Shown here piece by piece: positions 33,913-44,840 of a DNA stretch of 64,000 nucleotides (positions within the stretch are counted from its first letter, which is position 1; every line of letters starts with the position of its first letter). The notes beneath the pieces are model-generated. The model searched no databases. It was given only the letters and a program-made list of their open reading frames with translations, and was not told where the DNA came from. The position numbers and the translations under genes are program-made. Source of the stretch: Lathyrus oleraceus (taxonomy: Eukaryota; Streptophyta; Magnoliopsida; Fabales; Fabaceae); contig NC_066583.1 of assembly GCF_024323335.1 (NCBI RefSeq), forward strand, positions 411,134,031 through 411,198,030, read 5' to 3'.

Positions 33913-36564
33913 TCATTCTGGGCAATCTTCCATATTTAAATATTTCAGAATGAAAAGAAATCTATCTCCAACTAAGGGTTTTGTAAAGATATTAACCCAT
34001 TGATGTTTTTCTATCTATAAATTTTGAAATAATTGTCCCTTTCTGAACATAATCTCTAACAAAATTGTGTTTAATTTCTATATGCTTCGCTCTAGAATGT
34101 AAAATTGGATTCTTACTTAAGCAGGTAGCAGCAGTATTATTACGAAAGACATGAATGTTACTCTCATAAGTCTTAAAATCCTCAAGTTGATTCTTCATCC
34201 AGAGTATTTGAGTCCTGCAAAGTGAAGCTAAGATGAACTTTGCTTATGCAGTTGATAGTGCAATGGTTGATTGTCTTTTACTTACCCATCAGATGAGGTT
34301 TCCTCCCAGAAATTGACAGTTCCCAGATGTGCTTTTGCATTCTAACCTATCTCCAGCATAATCTGCATCACAATACCAAGAAAGCATGCACTCTGATGTT
34401 TTCTTATACATCAAGCCAAAGTTAGGTGTTCCTTTCAGATACCTAAGAACTCTCTTAAACACAGTTAAGTGAGATTCCATTGGATCTTACTGAAATCTAG
34501 CACATAGACATACGCTAAATAATATATCTGGACGAGAAACAGTTAGATAGAGGAGAGAGCCTATCATACCACGATAGAGTTTCTGACAAACCTTTTTAAT
34601 TACCTCTTCCTTATCCAGAATGCAAGTAGGATGCATGGGAGTCTTAGCTGGCTTGCTTTCTAACATGTCAAATTTCTTTAGAAGATCTTTTATATATTTT
34701 CTTTGATAGACATACATGGCTTCTGATGTATGATTGATTTGAATGCCCATAAAGAACTTCATTTCATGCATTAAGCTCATTTCAAATTTTGCCTTCATTA
34801 ACTTAGAAAATTCTTGGCAAATAGAGGGGTTAGCAGAGCCAAATATTATATCATCAACAAAGATCTGACAAATCATAAGATCGTTTCTGATGTTTTTGCA
34901 AAACAGAGTGGAGTCCACTTTGCCTCTGATAAAATCATTTTCCAAAAGAAATGAACCAAATCTTTCATACCAAGCTCTGGGAGCTTGTTTCAAACTGTAA
35001 AGAGATTTCTTAATTTTGAAAACATGTTCTGGAAGTTTTTAATTTTCAAAGCCAGGAGGTTGATGGACATACACTTCTTCATAAATGTAACCATTGAGAA
35101 ATGCGTTTTTGACGTCCATTTCATATAATTTCATGGAATAATTTACAACAAAGGATACTAGGAGACGAATAGATTCTAACCTCCTGACTGGAGAAAAAGT
35201 TTCATTGTAGTCAATTCCTTCTTGTTGACTATAACCTTGTGCTACCAGCCGTGATTTGTTCCGGCCAACTTCACCCTTTTCATTTAGCTTGTTTTTGTAA
35301 ACCCATTTAGTTCCAATCACATGGCTTCCCTTGGGTCTTGATACAAGATCCCAAACATCAATTTTGGAAAACTGATCAAGTTCTTCTTTCATTACCATAA
35401 TCCATTCTTTATCTTGAAGATTTTCTTCACAGGATGTTGGCTCTATCAAATATACTAGTCCCATAGGTGTTTCTTCAGAAGCTTTGAATGTTGATCTCGT
35501 TCTGACAGGTTCATCCTGGTTTCCCAGAATTAGTTCTTTAGAAACATTCTGCCTGTTTCTCTGTCTTTTCTTATTGATTGTGATTTCTGGTGCTTCTGAA
35601 GTTCCTCTTTCTGCTTCTTCATAACCAATTATCTTTTCGTCAACACCTACAAGTGTGATCTGCAAATTTCTCAACTAGCTTTGACTTTTCAGAGTCAAGC
35701 TTATCATCAAATCTGACATAAATTGATTCTTCCACAATTTGTGTTTCTATATTGTATACTTGATATCCTTTAGAACATTCTGAGTATCCCAATATAATAC
35801 ACTTTTGTGCCTTAGAGTCAAACTTGTTCAGATTGTCTTTAGTGTTTAGAATAAAACAAGAGCATCCAAAGGGATGAAAATAGGAAATATTAGGTTTTCT
35901 TCCCTTACACAGTTTATAAGGAGTCTTTTCCATAATAGGTGATAGAGATTCTATTCGGAATATAACATGTTGTATTCACAGCTTTTTCCCAGAAGTGCTT
36001 AGCCATATTGGTCTCATTGATCATGGTTCTGGCCATTTCTTGGAGAGTCCTATTCTCTTCCTTTCTACAACTCGATTTTGTTTTGGAGTTCTAGGACAGG
36101 AGAAATCATAATATATTCCATTAGAGTCAAAAAGTTCTTCAAAAAGTTTGTTTTCAAATTCGCCACCATGATCAGTTCTGACTTTGATTATCTTAGAGTC
36201 ATGTTCATTTTTCACTTTTGAACCGAAACTTGTGAACATAGAATGTGACTCATTCTTGTGCCTTAATAATTTTACATGTGTCCAACGAATGTAGTCATCA
36301 ATAATGACAAGTCCATATTTCTTACCATTGACTAAAGATGTCTCAACAGGTCCAAAAAGATCAATGTGTAGAAGTTCCGGAGGTTTAGAGGTGGAAACAA
36401 CATTTTTGGTTTTGAAAGTGGTCTTAGAAAATTTCCCTTTTTGACATGCTTCACAAAGAGCATCTGAACCAAACTTAAGCTTAGGTAGGCCTCTGACTAA
36501 CTCAAGCTTGTTTAGCTGAGAAATCCTCCTCAATCTAATGTGACCCAAGCATCTATGTCACACC
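33913..36564 (-). pseudogene. SIRE B pol (INT-RT-RNase H), broken
   Basis: On the minus strand it begins in the integrase zinc motif. The conserved tryptophan codon of 'VWH' has become TGA at the Ogre C insertion site. The core keeps ELLHIDLFGPV, VRTDHGGEFEN and VVERKR. An RT start region with KWVYKNKLNEKGE, SRLVAQGYSQQEG, ETFSPV and MDVKNAFLNGY follows, then LKQAPRAWYERF and a catalytic FVDD (IFVDDIIFGSAN). RNase H runs to the DCPE-stop at 33913. Longest frames are 36021-36548, 35640-35933, 35039-35674, 34487-34993, 34289-34480 and 33992-34198. This is the most complete SIRE pol in the window, yet it has at least five frame breaks. Confidence 0.9.
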
Positions 36565-38082
36565 TGTAAGACCCCAATTTTGACCCTAAGATCCCTCATG
36601 ATATCTCATCATATGCATTGGCATTGGGATCACATCTTGGCATCCTCCTCACCCTTCATTCATTGGGTTTGCATTGGGAGAGATCACCAAACACATGTGA
36701 TTGTATTATACTTTGTATTTTATCTTTATTTACTAACCAAACTACCAAAAATATGTCATTGTATAGTTTAACTCTTTTGTAGGTAGTGCACATGCTCACC
36801 TTTGATCTATCAAGCTCATATTTAGGGTTTAAGACCCTCAATGAAAGGAGTTCAATCAAGAATTGGTTTACTATGGCTCTAAGTATCATATATGGATCCC
36901 CATGATCTTCACATGTTATTTTTATCAAGAAATCATCAAGAGTTTGGAGTTGGTTTGCCTTGGAAACCCCAATTCATCTGGGTATCTTGTGTAACTTCTT
37001 CAACAAGCTTCTTTAACCATTGATCAAATATTTCAAGGGATAATTCATATTTCATCATCTTATGCATATATGATCCTCCATGATCCCCAAAAGTCAAGAG
37101 AATAGCAAGCTAGCAAGTTGGTTCATGGTGGTTGACCAGAGGAATTCAACTGATCAAAACTGGGGTTCCCTAGACCCTATCATCTACAATTTTTATCATA
37201 TGAAAATTATTACAAGAAAAAAGTTACTCTAAATGACATTCCAAACAACTTTCATGTTGAGGTATAGATCTAGTTTTGCTTGGAAAGTCATTTTTTATGG
37301 TGAAAGATTATAGGTCATTTTGTCTAAACCCTAATTTGAAAGTCAATTTCCCAAGACCATAACTTTCTCAATTTTTATGAGATGAAATAAATTCAAGTTG
37401 CATGATCAAATTAAAGATGTCTACTTCAACTTTGATGTTTGTAGGAAGATAAAATTCAACTTTTAAATTCATGTGATATGAGGAGACATTATAGGTCATT
37501 TTGGACCAATGCCATTGAACAAGTGATTTTCCTCAACTTCTAAAATGCATAACTTCTTCATGCTACATCCATATGAGGTTAAATTTGTGACCAATTTTAA
37601 GGACTTTGAGAGATCTATAACTTTGGTGAAGGAACGTTTCTTATTTGAATCCCATAGAAAAAGTTACTCAAGGTGGAAGAAGTGAACATATGGCTTGGTA
37701 CTTAGAATTTTTTTTGATATGTTTGACTTTCCAAACTTCCACCTTAAAATGTATCATGATCCAAGCTTCAAATGAAAACGTATTCAACATGAAAGTTGTT
37801 CCTCTTGATCTAACCTTTCCAAAAATTCTAATTTCATCCCATTTGGATAATGGATGAGTGACTTGCACATGGCTTAAAGTTGGATCACCATTTGGCATAA
37901 TTGAACTTGCATCTTCCATACACAAATGCATGGCTTGCTAACATGACTTCAGCAATGTTTGTACACGATTTTGGACCTGATTGAATGATTACATGGGCCT
38001 ATCACACGCCCATGCATCCATGCAAAGGAATTTTCTATTTTTGGAGTTTTGAAACAAGTGTGCAAATATCAAATGCTTTGGC

Positions 38083-38090
38083 TATAAATA
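38083..38090 (+). promoter_or_regulatory. Ogre C LTR TATA box
   Basis: TATAAATA in 'ttggctataaatagaaccc', about 1.52 kb into the LTR and conserved in position between copies. Transcription probably starts shortly downstream, leaving roughly 2.7 kb of R-U5 leader. Confidence 0.65.
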
Positions 38091-38627
38091 GAACCCTCCA
38101 TGATCATAATTAGGGACACTTGCGCGCCAGCTTTGAATCCCCAGCCCTATACCATCTCATTCAAAGGATAACCTTGAGGATTTCCATTGGAAATAGAGTT
38201 TGAATATCCACTATTTTGAGATTCAAATCTCCAAGAGTCTTGCTTCTTTTTGATTCAATTCTACTCTATCAAGCATCCAGAGCAAGGCTAAGTGAAGTTG
38301 GAAGCAAGATCGTGGCCATCTGAACCTATAGTGAAGATGATTTTCTCATTTTTTCATTTCTTCGATTCTCATTTAATTCTCCATAATTCTTATTGATTTT
38401 TGGTTGTCTGAAGTCCAACCAATGTAGGCAACAAGACTGAGTTGTTTTGAGGTCAAATCGAAGCAACTCAGATCATGATCCTTAAATTTCAACTCCCTGT
38501 ATCTTTCAATATACTTGGAATTAGATGAAATTGAGGTCATATTCAAGCTCTTGAGCATTTTTACTTTAAATTCATGTACTCCTTTTTTATTTTGGTGATG
38601 GTTGAGGGTGGACCAGTCCGGTGAGGT

Positions 38628-38664
38628 CCACCGGAGAAGAAGACCGGAGCTGTAGCTCCGGTGG
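38628..38664 (+). other. LTR inverted repeat CCACCGGAG/CTCCGGTGG
   Basis: Perfect 9-bp outer arms (38628-38636 and 38656-38664). An overlapping perfect inner hairpin ACCGGAGC-tgta-GCTCCGGT lies at 38643-38662, so two alternative folds are possible. Confidence 0.65.
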
Positions 38665-38782
38665 TGCGTTGGCATGTCTCAGACCATAGGATCCTCTCAT
38701 TTTGTTTTAATCTCACGCGTTGGTTTTAATTACCATCCCTGTAGCGCATTGACTTAGGTCTATTATGGAACGCGCACAAGAT

Positions 38783-38824
38783 CCACTTGATCTGCCACCT
38801 CAATTAATGAGGGAGTTCAAGTGG
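38783..38824 (+). other. Conserved LTR hairpin, copy 5 (covarying stem)
   Basis: CCACTTGA faces TCAAGTGG perfectly around the invariant 20-nt core. Compared with the CCATCAGA/TCTGATGG stem of other copies, three base pairs have changed on both sides so that pairing is kept. Confidence 0.8.
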
Positions 38825-40827
38825 TCCACATTTTTTAGCATTTTCTGATTTTCATTTTATTTGATTTATTTTCATTAATTCATATTAATTTTAATATTAA
38901 TCCAAAAAATATGAGACTTTGACCAAAAAAATTTAAATAAATTTCTCTTTCATTTTCTGAATTAAAATTATTTTTTGGATCATTATTAAGATTTTTCATG
39001 ATTTAATTGTTTTTGTGCATATTTTTAATTGTTTAAAAAATACTTTTAAGTTTCCAAAAATAATGAAATTTTTTTCATGATTTTAGTGCATATTTTTAAT
39101 GGTTCATAATAGCATATCTCTAACATGAATTAACACTAAAATTTCTATTGCCCGACCTTAAATAGTTGTGACTTCTACATAAGTCTAATTACGATTACTT
39201 AACATAACGCTAAATTTTGACACAAAAAGGAATAGCATTATAGTAAGTGAGAATGTAAGTCTCCCCTCTTTAATGGTATTGTATGGAAACTTGGCCTTTT
39301 TTCCTTCCTTTGAAGATGTCTTGGTTAAGGAATCCATGCTTGTAAATAGTGGGTTGAGTGTTCTCCAAAGAATGACTTAAACAAAACAAAAGCAAAAGCA
39401 ATACTAACTTCTAATCAACTAACAACTAACATTTAATTTCAAGCCATTTATTTTTATGCACCTTAAATTAGGTCTTTATTCATTTGCCATTATTCATACC
39501 ATTTAACTTGTTTATTTTAATGTCATTTTCACTTTGATCACTTGAGTTTTACTTTGTGATTATATTATGATTGTATATACTTGTTTGTGTTTGTGGTCCT
39601 TTTACCTTAATGTACATAATAACAACTAAAACCCTAAAAGACATTTGTGTGCACTGTTGGGTTTGATCTAAGACATTGGACCTAGAATTAGGTAATATCC
39701 CTATGCAAAAGGACTTGGCCAATGCCAACTTTCATGAAACCAAGTGCTTGAGAAGCGAACTTTCATCTTATGGAAGTATTGAGATCCATTTGAGTTCATC
39801 TGCAACATGATTTTAATGAAGCTATTACTTTAAACCTGTGTCTAGTGAGCTATTCTAAGCCATTCAAGGAGTAGATCATCTGATACATGGGAGACTATGA
39901 AGAAGATCATGGAGTTGATAGCTTGGATGTGGCTATCTTTATTTGATGCCTTGTTCTTCATCTTGTTATTTGTGTATTGATATTGCTTGATTCAAAAGTC
40001 CAAGGGAAAATTGGGTTTCTATATGACATTCTTATCTATTGGATTGCATCCCATTGGTCAGATTTTTTCAACCCTTAACTTTTAGTTTTTGCTTAGGATT
40101 AGTCTCTTCATATTCTCTCCACTTATTTAATTTCAAACCTCTCCCCATTTTTCAAAAATATTCTTTGCTTGTGATTTCTAAACTTAGACTTTATTGCAAA
40201 TTAGAAACTTTGTCCTTATACCATTGCATTTTCAAACTCTCTTCTTAATCAAACTTGTAAATGAATCTAATCATATTGACTTAAAAATTCAAAAGCCAAA
40301 AAGAACTAACACTCATTTAAACCTTTTAGGCCCCTTTGAGCCTCTTTCAAACTTAAATTTTTGTTAAAAGAAACTCATTCACTTTGAAATTGATACCACA
40401 AACTACGAGGTTTTGATTCCTCATTTTTATGTTGGTACATAGGCACAAGTCCGAAGGTCTTGTCAAACACAAAAAAAATATAATTAATGAATTCTTTTCT
40501 CATCCCCCCACTATATTTATTGCAAACATCATTTTATACAAAAACACATATGCACACAAAAAAGGGCTCCCTAGGAGTACCTAGGACACTTTGGGTACTA
40601 ACACCTTCCCTCTGTGTAAACAACCCCCTTACTTGTAATCTCTGGTATATTTATTAGTTTTGATTTGAAAACTTTTTATCTTTGGTTTTTGCTCGTATAT
40701 TTATTAGTTTTGATTTGAAAACTTCTTATCTTTGGAAACAATAAAAGCGCGGTGGCGACTCTGGTTTTATTGACATTAAGTTTATCCATAGCTTAATGGT
40801 CATGAATTTACCACAACAAAAATCAAG

Positions 40828-40845
40828 TGGCGGCTTTACTGGGGA
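40828..40845 (+). promoter_or_regulatory. Primer binding site (tRNA-Arg type, degraded)
   Basis: TGGCGGCTTTACTGGGGA, 15 of 18 bases matching the Ogre consensus TGGCGACTCTGCTGGGGA. All three differences are transitions. Confidence 0.8.
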
Positions 40846-41696
40846 CTAGTCCTCAGTGGGTTTAGCCTACTTTTTTTATGTGTATATAATTGTATATCTG
40901 ATGTTTGTATATTTATTTATATGATATAATCAGATTGTTGTGCTTGGTGATCTCTGAGTGGTGAGATAAGTTCTAACCCGAACTTGAGTGCAATTAAGAT
41001 AGGAGGATGGTATAATCATCTTCGACTTGTGTGGATTAGTCCTTAACAAGGTGGCTTGAGACCCATCTATTCAGTGGAAATCCTTTTGGAGCTATTGATG
41101 TCACACAAGTTATTTGTGGTTAGGCATTACTTTCTTTGATTTGGTTCCAAGAAGCTGAGGGTCGTAGAACATTTAACCCCTCTTGGCCTATTTAGGACGT
41201 AGTGCGGAGACTGTTCAAGTGTAGACTTGATAACAGTTGTTACGCGATACTACACTCAGACGAGTTTCTCTTGAGAATATTATGGGTTGATGAGTCAGTC
41301 ATCCTAACCTATAATATTTGATAGATGGAATTAAGACTCTAGGAATGTTTTAGAACATGATTTACATGTTTTTATCCTTAGTACACTCCTTTGGGATGGT
41401 TCTTAACGTGACTCCATGCTCGTGACTCACAATAAACCCTTGATTCTTGGTTGATCCAATCAAGTGTTGTCAATATCAATAGAACTTGGTGTTGATAAGG
41501 TGAAAACCACAATCCACCAAAATGGATGATTGATCTTGACAATGACTTGATTCATCCCTTGACCTTTATTTGCTTGCCTTGTGTGTGATCCCTTGTCTCT
41601 GATTGTTGCATTCATGCATTCATCCGCATCATAACATTCATCACACGAAAAATGACTTCAAAGAACTGAGGTTTTATTTGTAAATATTTTCAGACC
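40846..41696 (+). other. Ogre C leader
   Basis: Non-coding region between the primer site and ORF1. It starts with the conserved 'agtcctcagtgggtttagcc'. From 41518 it is repeated at 54841 as the left end of the tandem duplicate. Confidence 0.7.
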
Positions 41697-43202
41697 ATGG
41701 ATTATGGACGAAGGAACACTAAGAAGTACCATTTCAGATGTCCCGATTTGAAAGAGTTAAGGAAGTTATCATCTTTTGTATTAGATCCCTTGGACTTCAA
41801 GCAATGTCATGGGAAGCTTCTATTTGTGTTGTCTGCTGATATGGTTGAAGGACTCTTGAGTGTGTTGGTTCAGTTATATGATCCTCTCTACCGTTGCTTC
41901 ACTTTTCCGGATTATCAGCTTATGCCTACATTGGAGGAGTATGCCCATCTCTTGGGGATATCTATTTCTAACAAGGTGTCTTTTAGTGGATTGGAGGAGA
42001 TTCCCATATCTCATCTTATAGTTGAAGCTCTTCACTTGAAGAAGTCTGAGATAGAGGCTCATTGGGTGAAGAAAGGAGGAATGTTTGGGTTGACTTATGA
42101 GTTCCTCATCAAGGAAGCTACTGCCTTTGCTCAAGCCGGTAGTGTGGATGCTTTTGAAGTTATCTTTGTGTTCCTCATCTATGGTTTGGATTTGTTCCCT
42201 AACATTGACGGTTTTCTTGATGTTAATGCCATTAGAATCTTCTTGATTGGGAATCATGTGCCTACTCTGTTAGGAGATATGTACTTCTATTTGCATCTAA
42301 GGAATTCTAAAGGTGGTGGAACGATTGTGTGTTGTGTTCCTCTTCTGTACAAGTGGTTTATTTCGCACTTGCCTCAGACGCCTACTTTTGTGGAGAACAA
42401 ACAATGTCTACGGTGGTCTCAGAGACTTATGTCTCTCACTAATGATGATATAGTTTGGTATGATTCTTCATTGGGTAGCTTGGATATTATTGATAGCTAT
42501 GGTGAATTCTCTAATGTGCCTCTCATTGGTACACAAGGAGGAATCAACTACAACCCTGCTTTGACTCGTCGTCAACCTGGGTTCCTCTTGAAAGACAAAC
42601 CTAATAACACTTTGTTAGAAGGTCTTTTCTATCAAGAGGGTAAAGATCCCCAACATTTGAAGAAAAAGATTGTGCATGCTTGGCATAATGTGCATAGGAA
42701 AGGAAGATCCGAGCTTGGTCCGAGTAACTGTGTAGCTTTGGGAGTTTACACTACTTGGGTGAAGAAGAGAGATTTGGAGTTGAAGATGCCATATGCTTGT
42801 GAGATACATATCTCTATGGTTGTGGTTGAGCCATAAACTCTCCCTAGCCAAGATGTAGAGGAGTTGGAAGACGCACTCGCCAAGATGAAGCAAGAGAAGG
42901 ATATGTGGGAACAGTGATTCCATGCTTTGAGCAGAAAGCATGAGGAGATGCAGCTTGAGTCTAAAGACAAAGATGCGCGTATTGAGCTTCTTGAAGACCG
43001 AGTAGTGAAGAGTAAGATAGATCCAGAAGTTTCATCTTCCTCTAGTATACCTCAGACTTCCGTTGCTTGGAAGAAGATTGTCGATCAGCTTGTCCTCGAG
43101 AAGACTTAGATGAAGACTTCTTTTGAGTCCAAGATTCGATGCATCCGAAGGAAGTACGCGCCCACAGCCCGATCATTCGCCACTGTTGATAGGGATCCTT
43201 AG
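41697..43202 (+). pseudogene. Ogre C ORF1 (DUF7745-like)
   Basis: It is 502 codons from ATG at 41697 to TAG at 43202. The N-terminal two thirds form the conserved ORF1 domain (CPDLKELRKLSSFVLDPLDF, CFTFPDYQLMPTLEEYAHLL, GLEEIPISHLIVEALHLKK, LRNSKGGGTIVCC, QCLRWSQRLMSLTNDD, GTQGGINYNPALTRRQ). The rest is a charged, probably coiled-coil tail (EELEDALAKMKQEKDMWE..., LSRKHEEMQLESKDKDARIELLEDRV). It is broken by TAA in place of TTA after 'VVVEP' (42834-42836), a TGA after KDMWEQ and a TAG after VLEKT. No known enzyme motif is visible. ORF1 is typical of Ogre elements and its function is unknown. A captured host gene is possible in origin, but it sits in element order with the primer site and gag. 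Confidence 0.85.
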
Positions 43203-43506
43203 GATGATTAGTCTCCTTTCCTCTTGTATTTGTATTTTGGTTTCTGAAATTGTACTCAGTGTAATCCTTCCAAATTATATAAATAAAAGATATTTTTATG
43301 GTCAATCAAATTGTTACAATTGTTATTATACATTTGCAAATAAAATAGCATGTTCCTTGAAAATAAATAAAAAAATCAAAGCATTGCATTTCATGCATTA
43401 TTTGCATAGCAGGTTTCTCTTTCGCCAAATGTCTTATTGGTTATTCTTCTGTGCTTCAGCCAAGCTGACTCATCGATGCAATACCCGTGCCAATCATACA
43501 AGAATC
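43203..43506 (+). other. ORF1-gag spacer of Ogre C
   Basis: Non-coding AT-rich spacer, nearly identical to 56526-56826 in the duplicate. It is short enough that no separate gene is expected. Confidence 0.6.
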
Positions 43507-44651
43507 ATGGAACACTTGGAACAACTTAACAGAGAATTGAAGGACGAGATCGCCCGCCTGACTGCCATAACGGAGTCTGTGTTAGCTACTCGGAGTCAAT
43601 CTTCTCCAATGCCTGCAACTCCTCCTCCTCAGAGGACTGTCATATCAGAGGTTGTTTCTTCAACCGTGCATGCTGCTCAGTTTGCTCCTACCATGCCTAC
43701 TGGATTCCCATAGGGAATACCGCCAAACTTTGTGCCTGAGGGTTTTGCGCCTACTTTTGCATCCATGCCGACATCTAGCCCGGTCATGTTAGTGCCACCA
43801 CCGATTGTTCATACTCTGCCTCATGTTGAGGACACCATCTATCATTCCGAGCCGTTTGAGGGTCCGGATGTCTATGAAAAGATGGATGAAATGAAAGACC
43901 AATTCCTAGAGCTACGAAAGGAGTTGAAAACCTTGAGGGGAAAAGATGTCTTCGGTAAGAAAGTTGCGGAACTTTGTTTGGTTCCTAATGTTAAAATCCT
44001 GATGAAGTTCAAAGTCCCTGACTTTGAAAAGTATAACGGGAACACCTATCCACTCAGTCATCTCGTCATGTATGCTAGAAAGATGTCGACACAAACTGAT
44101 AATGATCACTTAATGATTCATTACTTTCAAGACAGTCTAACTGGTGCCGCTTTGAGGTGGTACATGGGTTTGGATAGTGCGAGTGTTCGCACATTCAATG
44201 ATTTGGGTGAAGAATTTGTGAAGCAGTACAAATATAATATGGATATGGTGTCGGATAGGGACCAGTTGAGGTCATTGTCTCGGAAGGAGAAGGAGACGTT
44301 TAAAGAGTACGCCCAGCGATGGAGAGAGTTTGCTGCTCAAATTACCCCTCCTTTGGAAGAAAAGGAGATGACCAACATTTTTCTCAAGACCCTGGGCTCG
44401 TTTTACTATGAGCGGATCATTGCGAGTGCCCCCAGTGATTTTACCGAAATGGTAAAAATGGGGATGAGGTTAGAAGAAGGTGCCTGAGAGGGACGGTTGG
44501 CAAAAGAGGAGGTTTCGTCTAGCCATAAGTACGACAGTGGGTTAGCAAGAAGTACGACGGTGGTTTTGCCAAAAAGAAAGAAGGCGAGACTAATGCAGTA
44601 TCTGTGGGGAGGTAGAGGAAGCCTCATGTCAGAAGGAATCCACAAACCCAC
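43507..44651 (+). pseudogene. Ogre C gag (broken, 3' truncated)
   Basis: It starts at 43507 (MEHLEQLNRELKDEIARL, a short coiled coil). A Pro/Ser/Thr-rich linker follows, with TGG to TAG at 43711-43713. The retrotransposon gag domain comes next (KFKVPDFEKYNGNTYPLSHL, MIHYFQDSLTGAALRWYMGL, SRKEKETFKEYAQRWREFAA, NIFLKTLGSFYYERI). It ends in frame at a TGA (44485-44487), where the expected codon is CGA; the duplicate has the same TGA. No zinc knuckle or protease follows, because an LTR starts at 44652. The gag domain order fits Tat/Ogre Ty3-gypsy. Confidence 0.85.
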
Positions 44652-44840
44652 TATAAGACCCCAATTTTGACCCTAATATCCCTCATGCTATCTCATCATA
44701 TGCATTGGCATTTGGATCAGATCTTGGTATCCTCCTTACCCCTCACTCATTGGGTTTGCATTGGGAGAGATCACCAAGCACCATTTGATTGTATCATACT
44801 TTGTATATTATCATTTTTACTAACCAAAATACCAAAAATA
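44652..44840 (+). repeat. Ogre LTR stub
   Basis: The first 189 bp of the Ogre LTR (start mutated, 'tataagacccc'), cut by the insertion of SIRE D after 'accaaaaata'. It directly follows the gag remnant with no polypurine tract. It may be a later Ogre insertion into C rather than C's own 3' LTR. Confidence 0.8.

Larger units (their letters stand above)
29890..36564 (-). mobile_element. SIRE/Maximus copia element B (minus; 3' LTR to integrase)
   Basis: On the minus strand this has integrase, RT, RNase H, spacer, env-like ORF, polypurine tract and 3' LTR in order. It lies inside the env-like ORF of SIRE A (left flank 'tctca', 29885-29889). It is interrupted at 36564/36565 by Ogre C, so its gag and 5' LTR are not seen. 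Confidence 0.85.
36565..40818 (+). repeat. Ogre C 5' LTR (complete, 4254 bp)
   Basis: It runs from 'tgtaagaccccaattttgac' to 'gaatttaccacaaca', with TG...CA ends, and is followed by the primer site. Order inside: U3 with a TATA box at 38083-38090, inverted repeats at 38628-38664 and 38783-38824, then a long U5. It is the reference copy used here to place the other fragments. No coding region is supported. Confidence 0.9.
36565..44651 (+). mobile_element. Ogre-type gypsy element C (5' LTR, leader, ORF1, gag)
   Basis: A plus-strand Ogre/Tat element with a full 5' LTR, tRNA-Arg-type primer site, leader, ORF1 and gag. It is inserted in the integrase of SIRE B (left flank 'acacc'). After gag it abuts a new LTR start (44652) with no protease, RT, RNase H, integrase or polypurine tract. 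Confidence 0.85.

Noticed and set aside
41874..42257. Antisense open frames opposite ORF1 and gag (also 55197-55457, 43042-43305, 56365-56628)
   Set aside because: They mirror well-conserved plus-strand coding sequence. Conservation is explained by the sense protein.
41697..43202. ORF1 as a host 'plant mobile domain-like' gene
   Set aside because: All three copies sit in the same element order (LTR, tRNA-Arg primer site, leader, ORF1, gag) and share decay with it, so it is a retrotransposon ORF.
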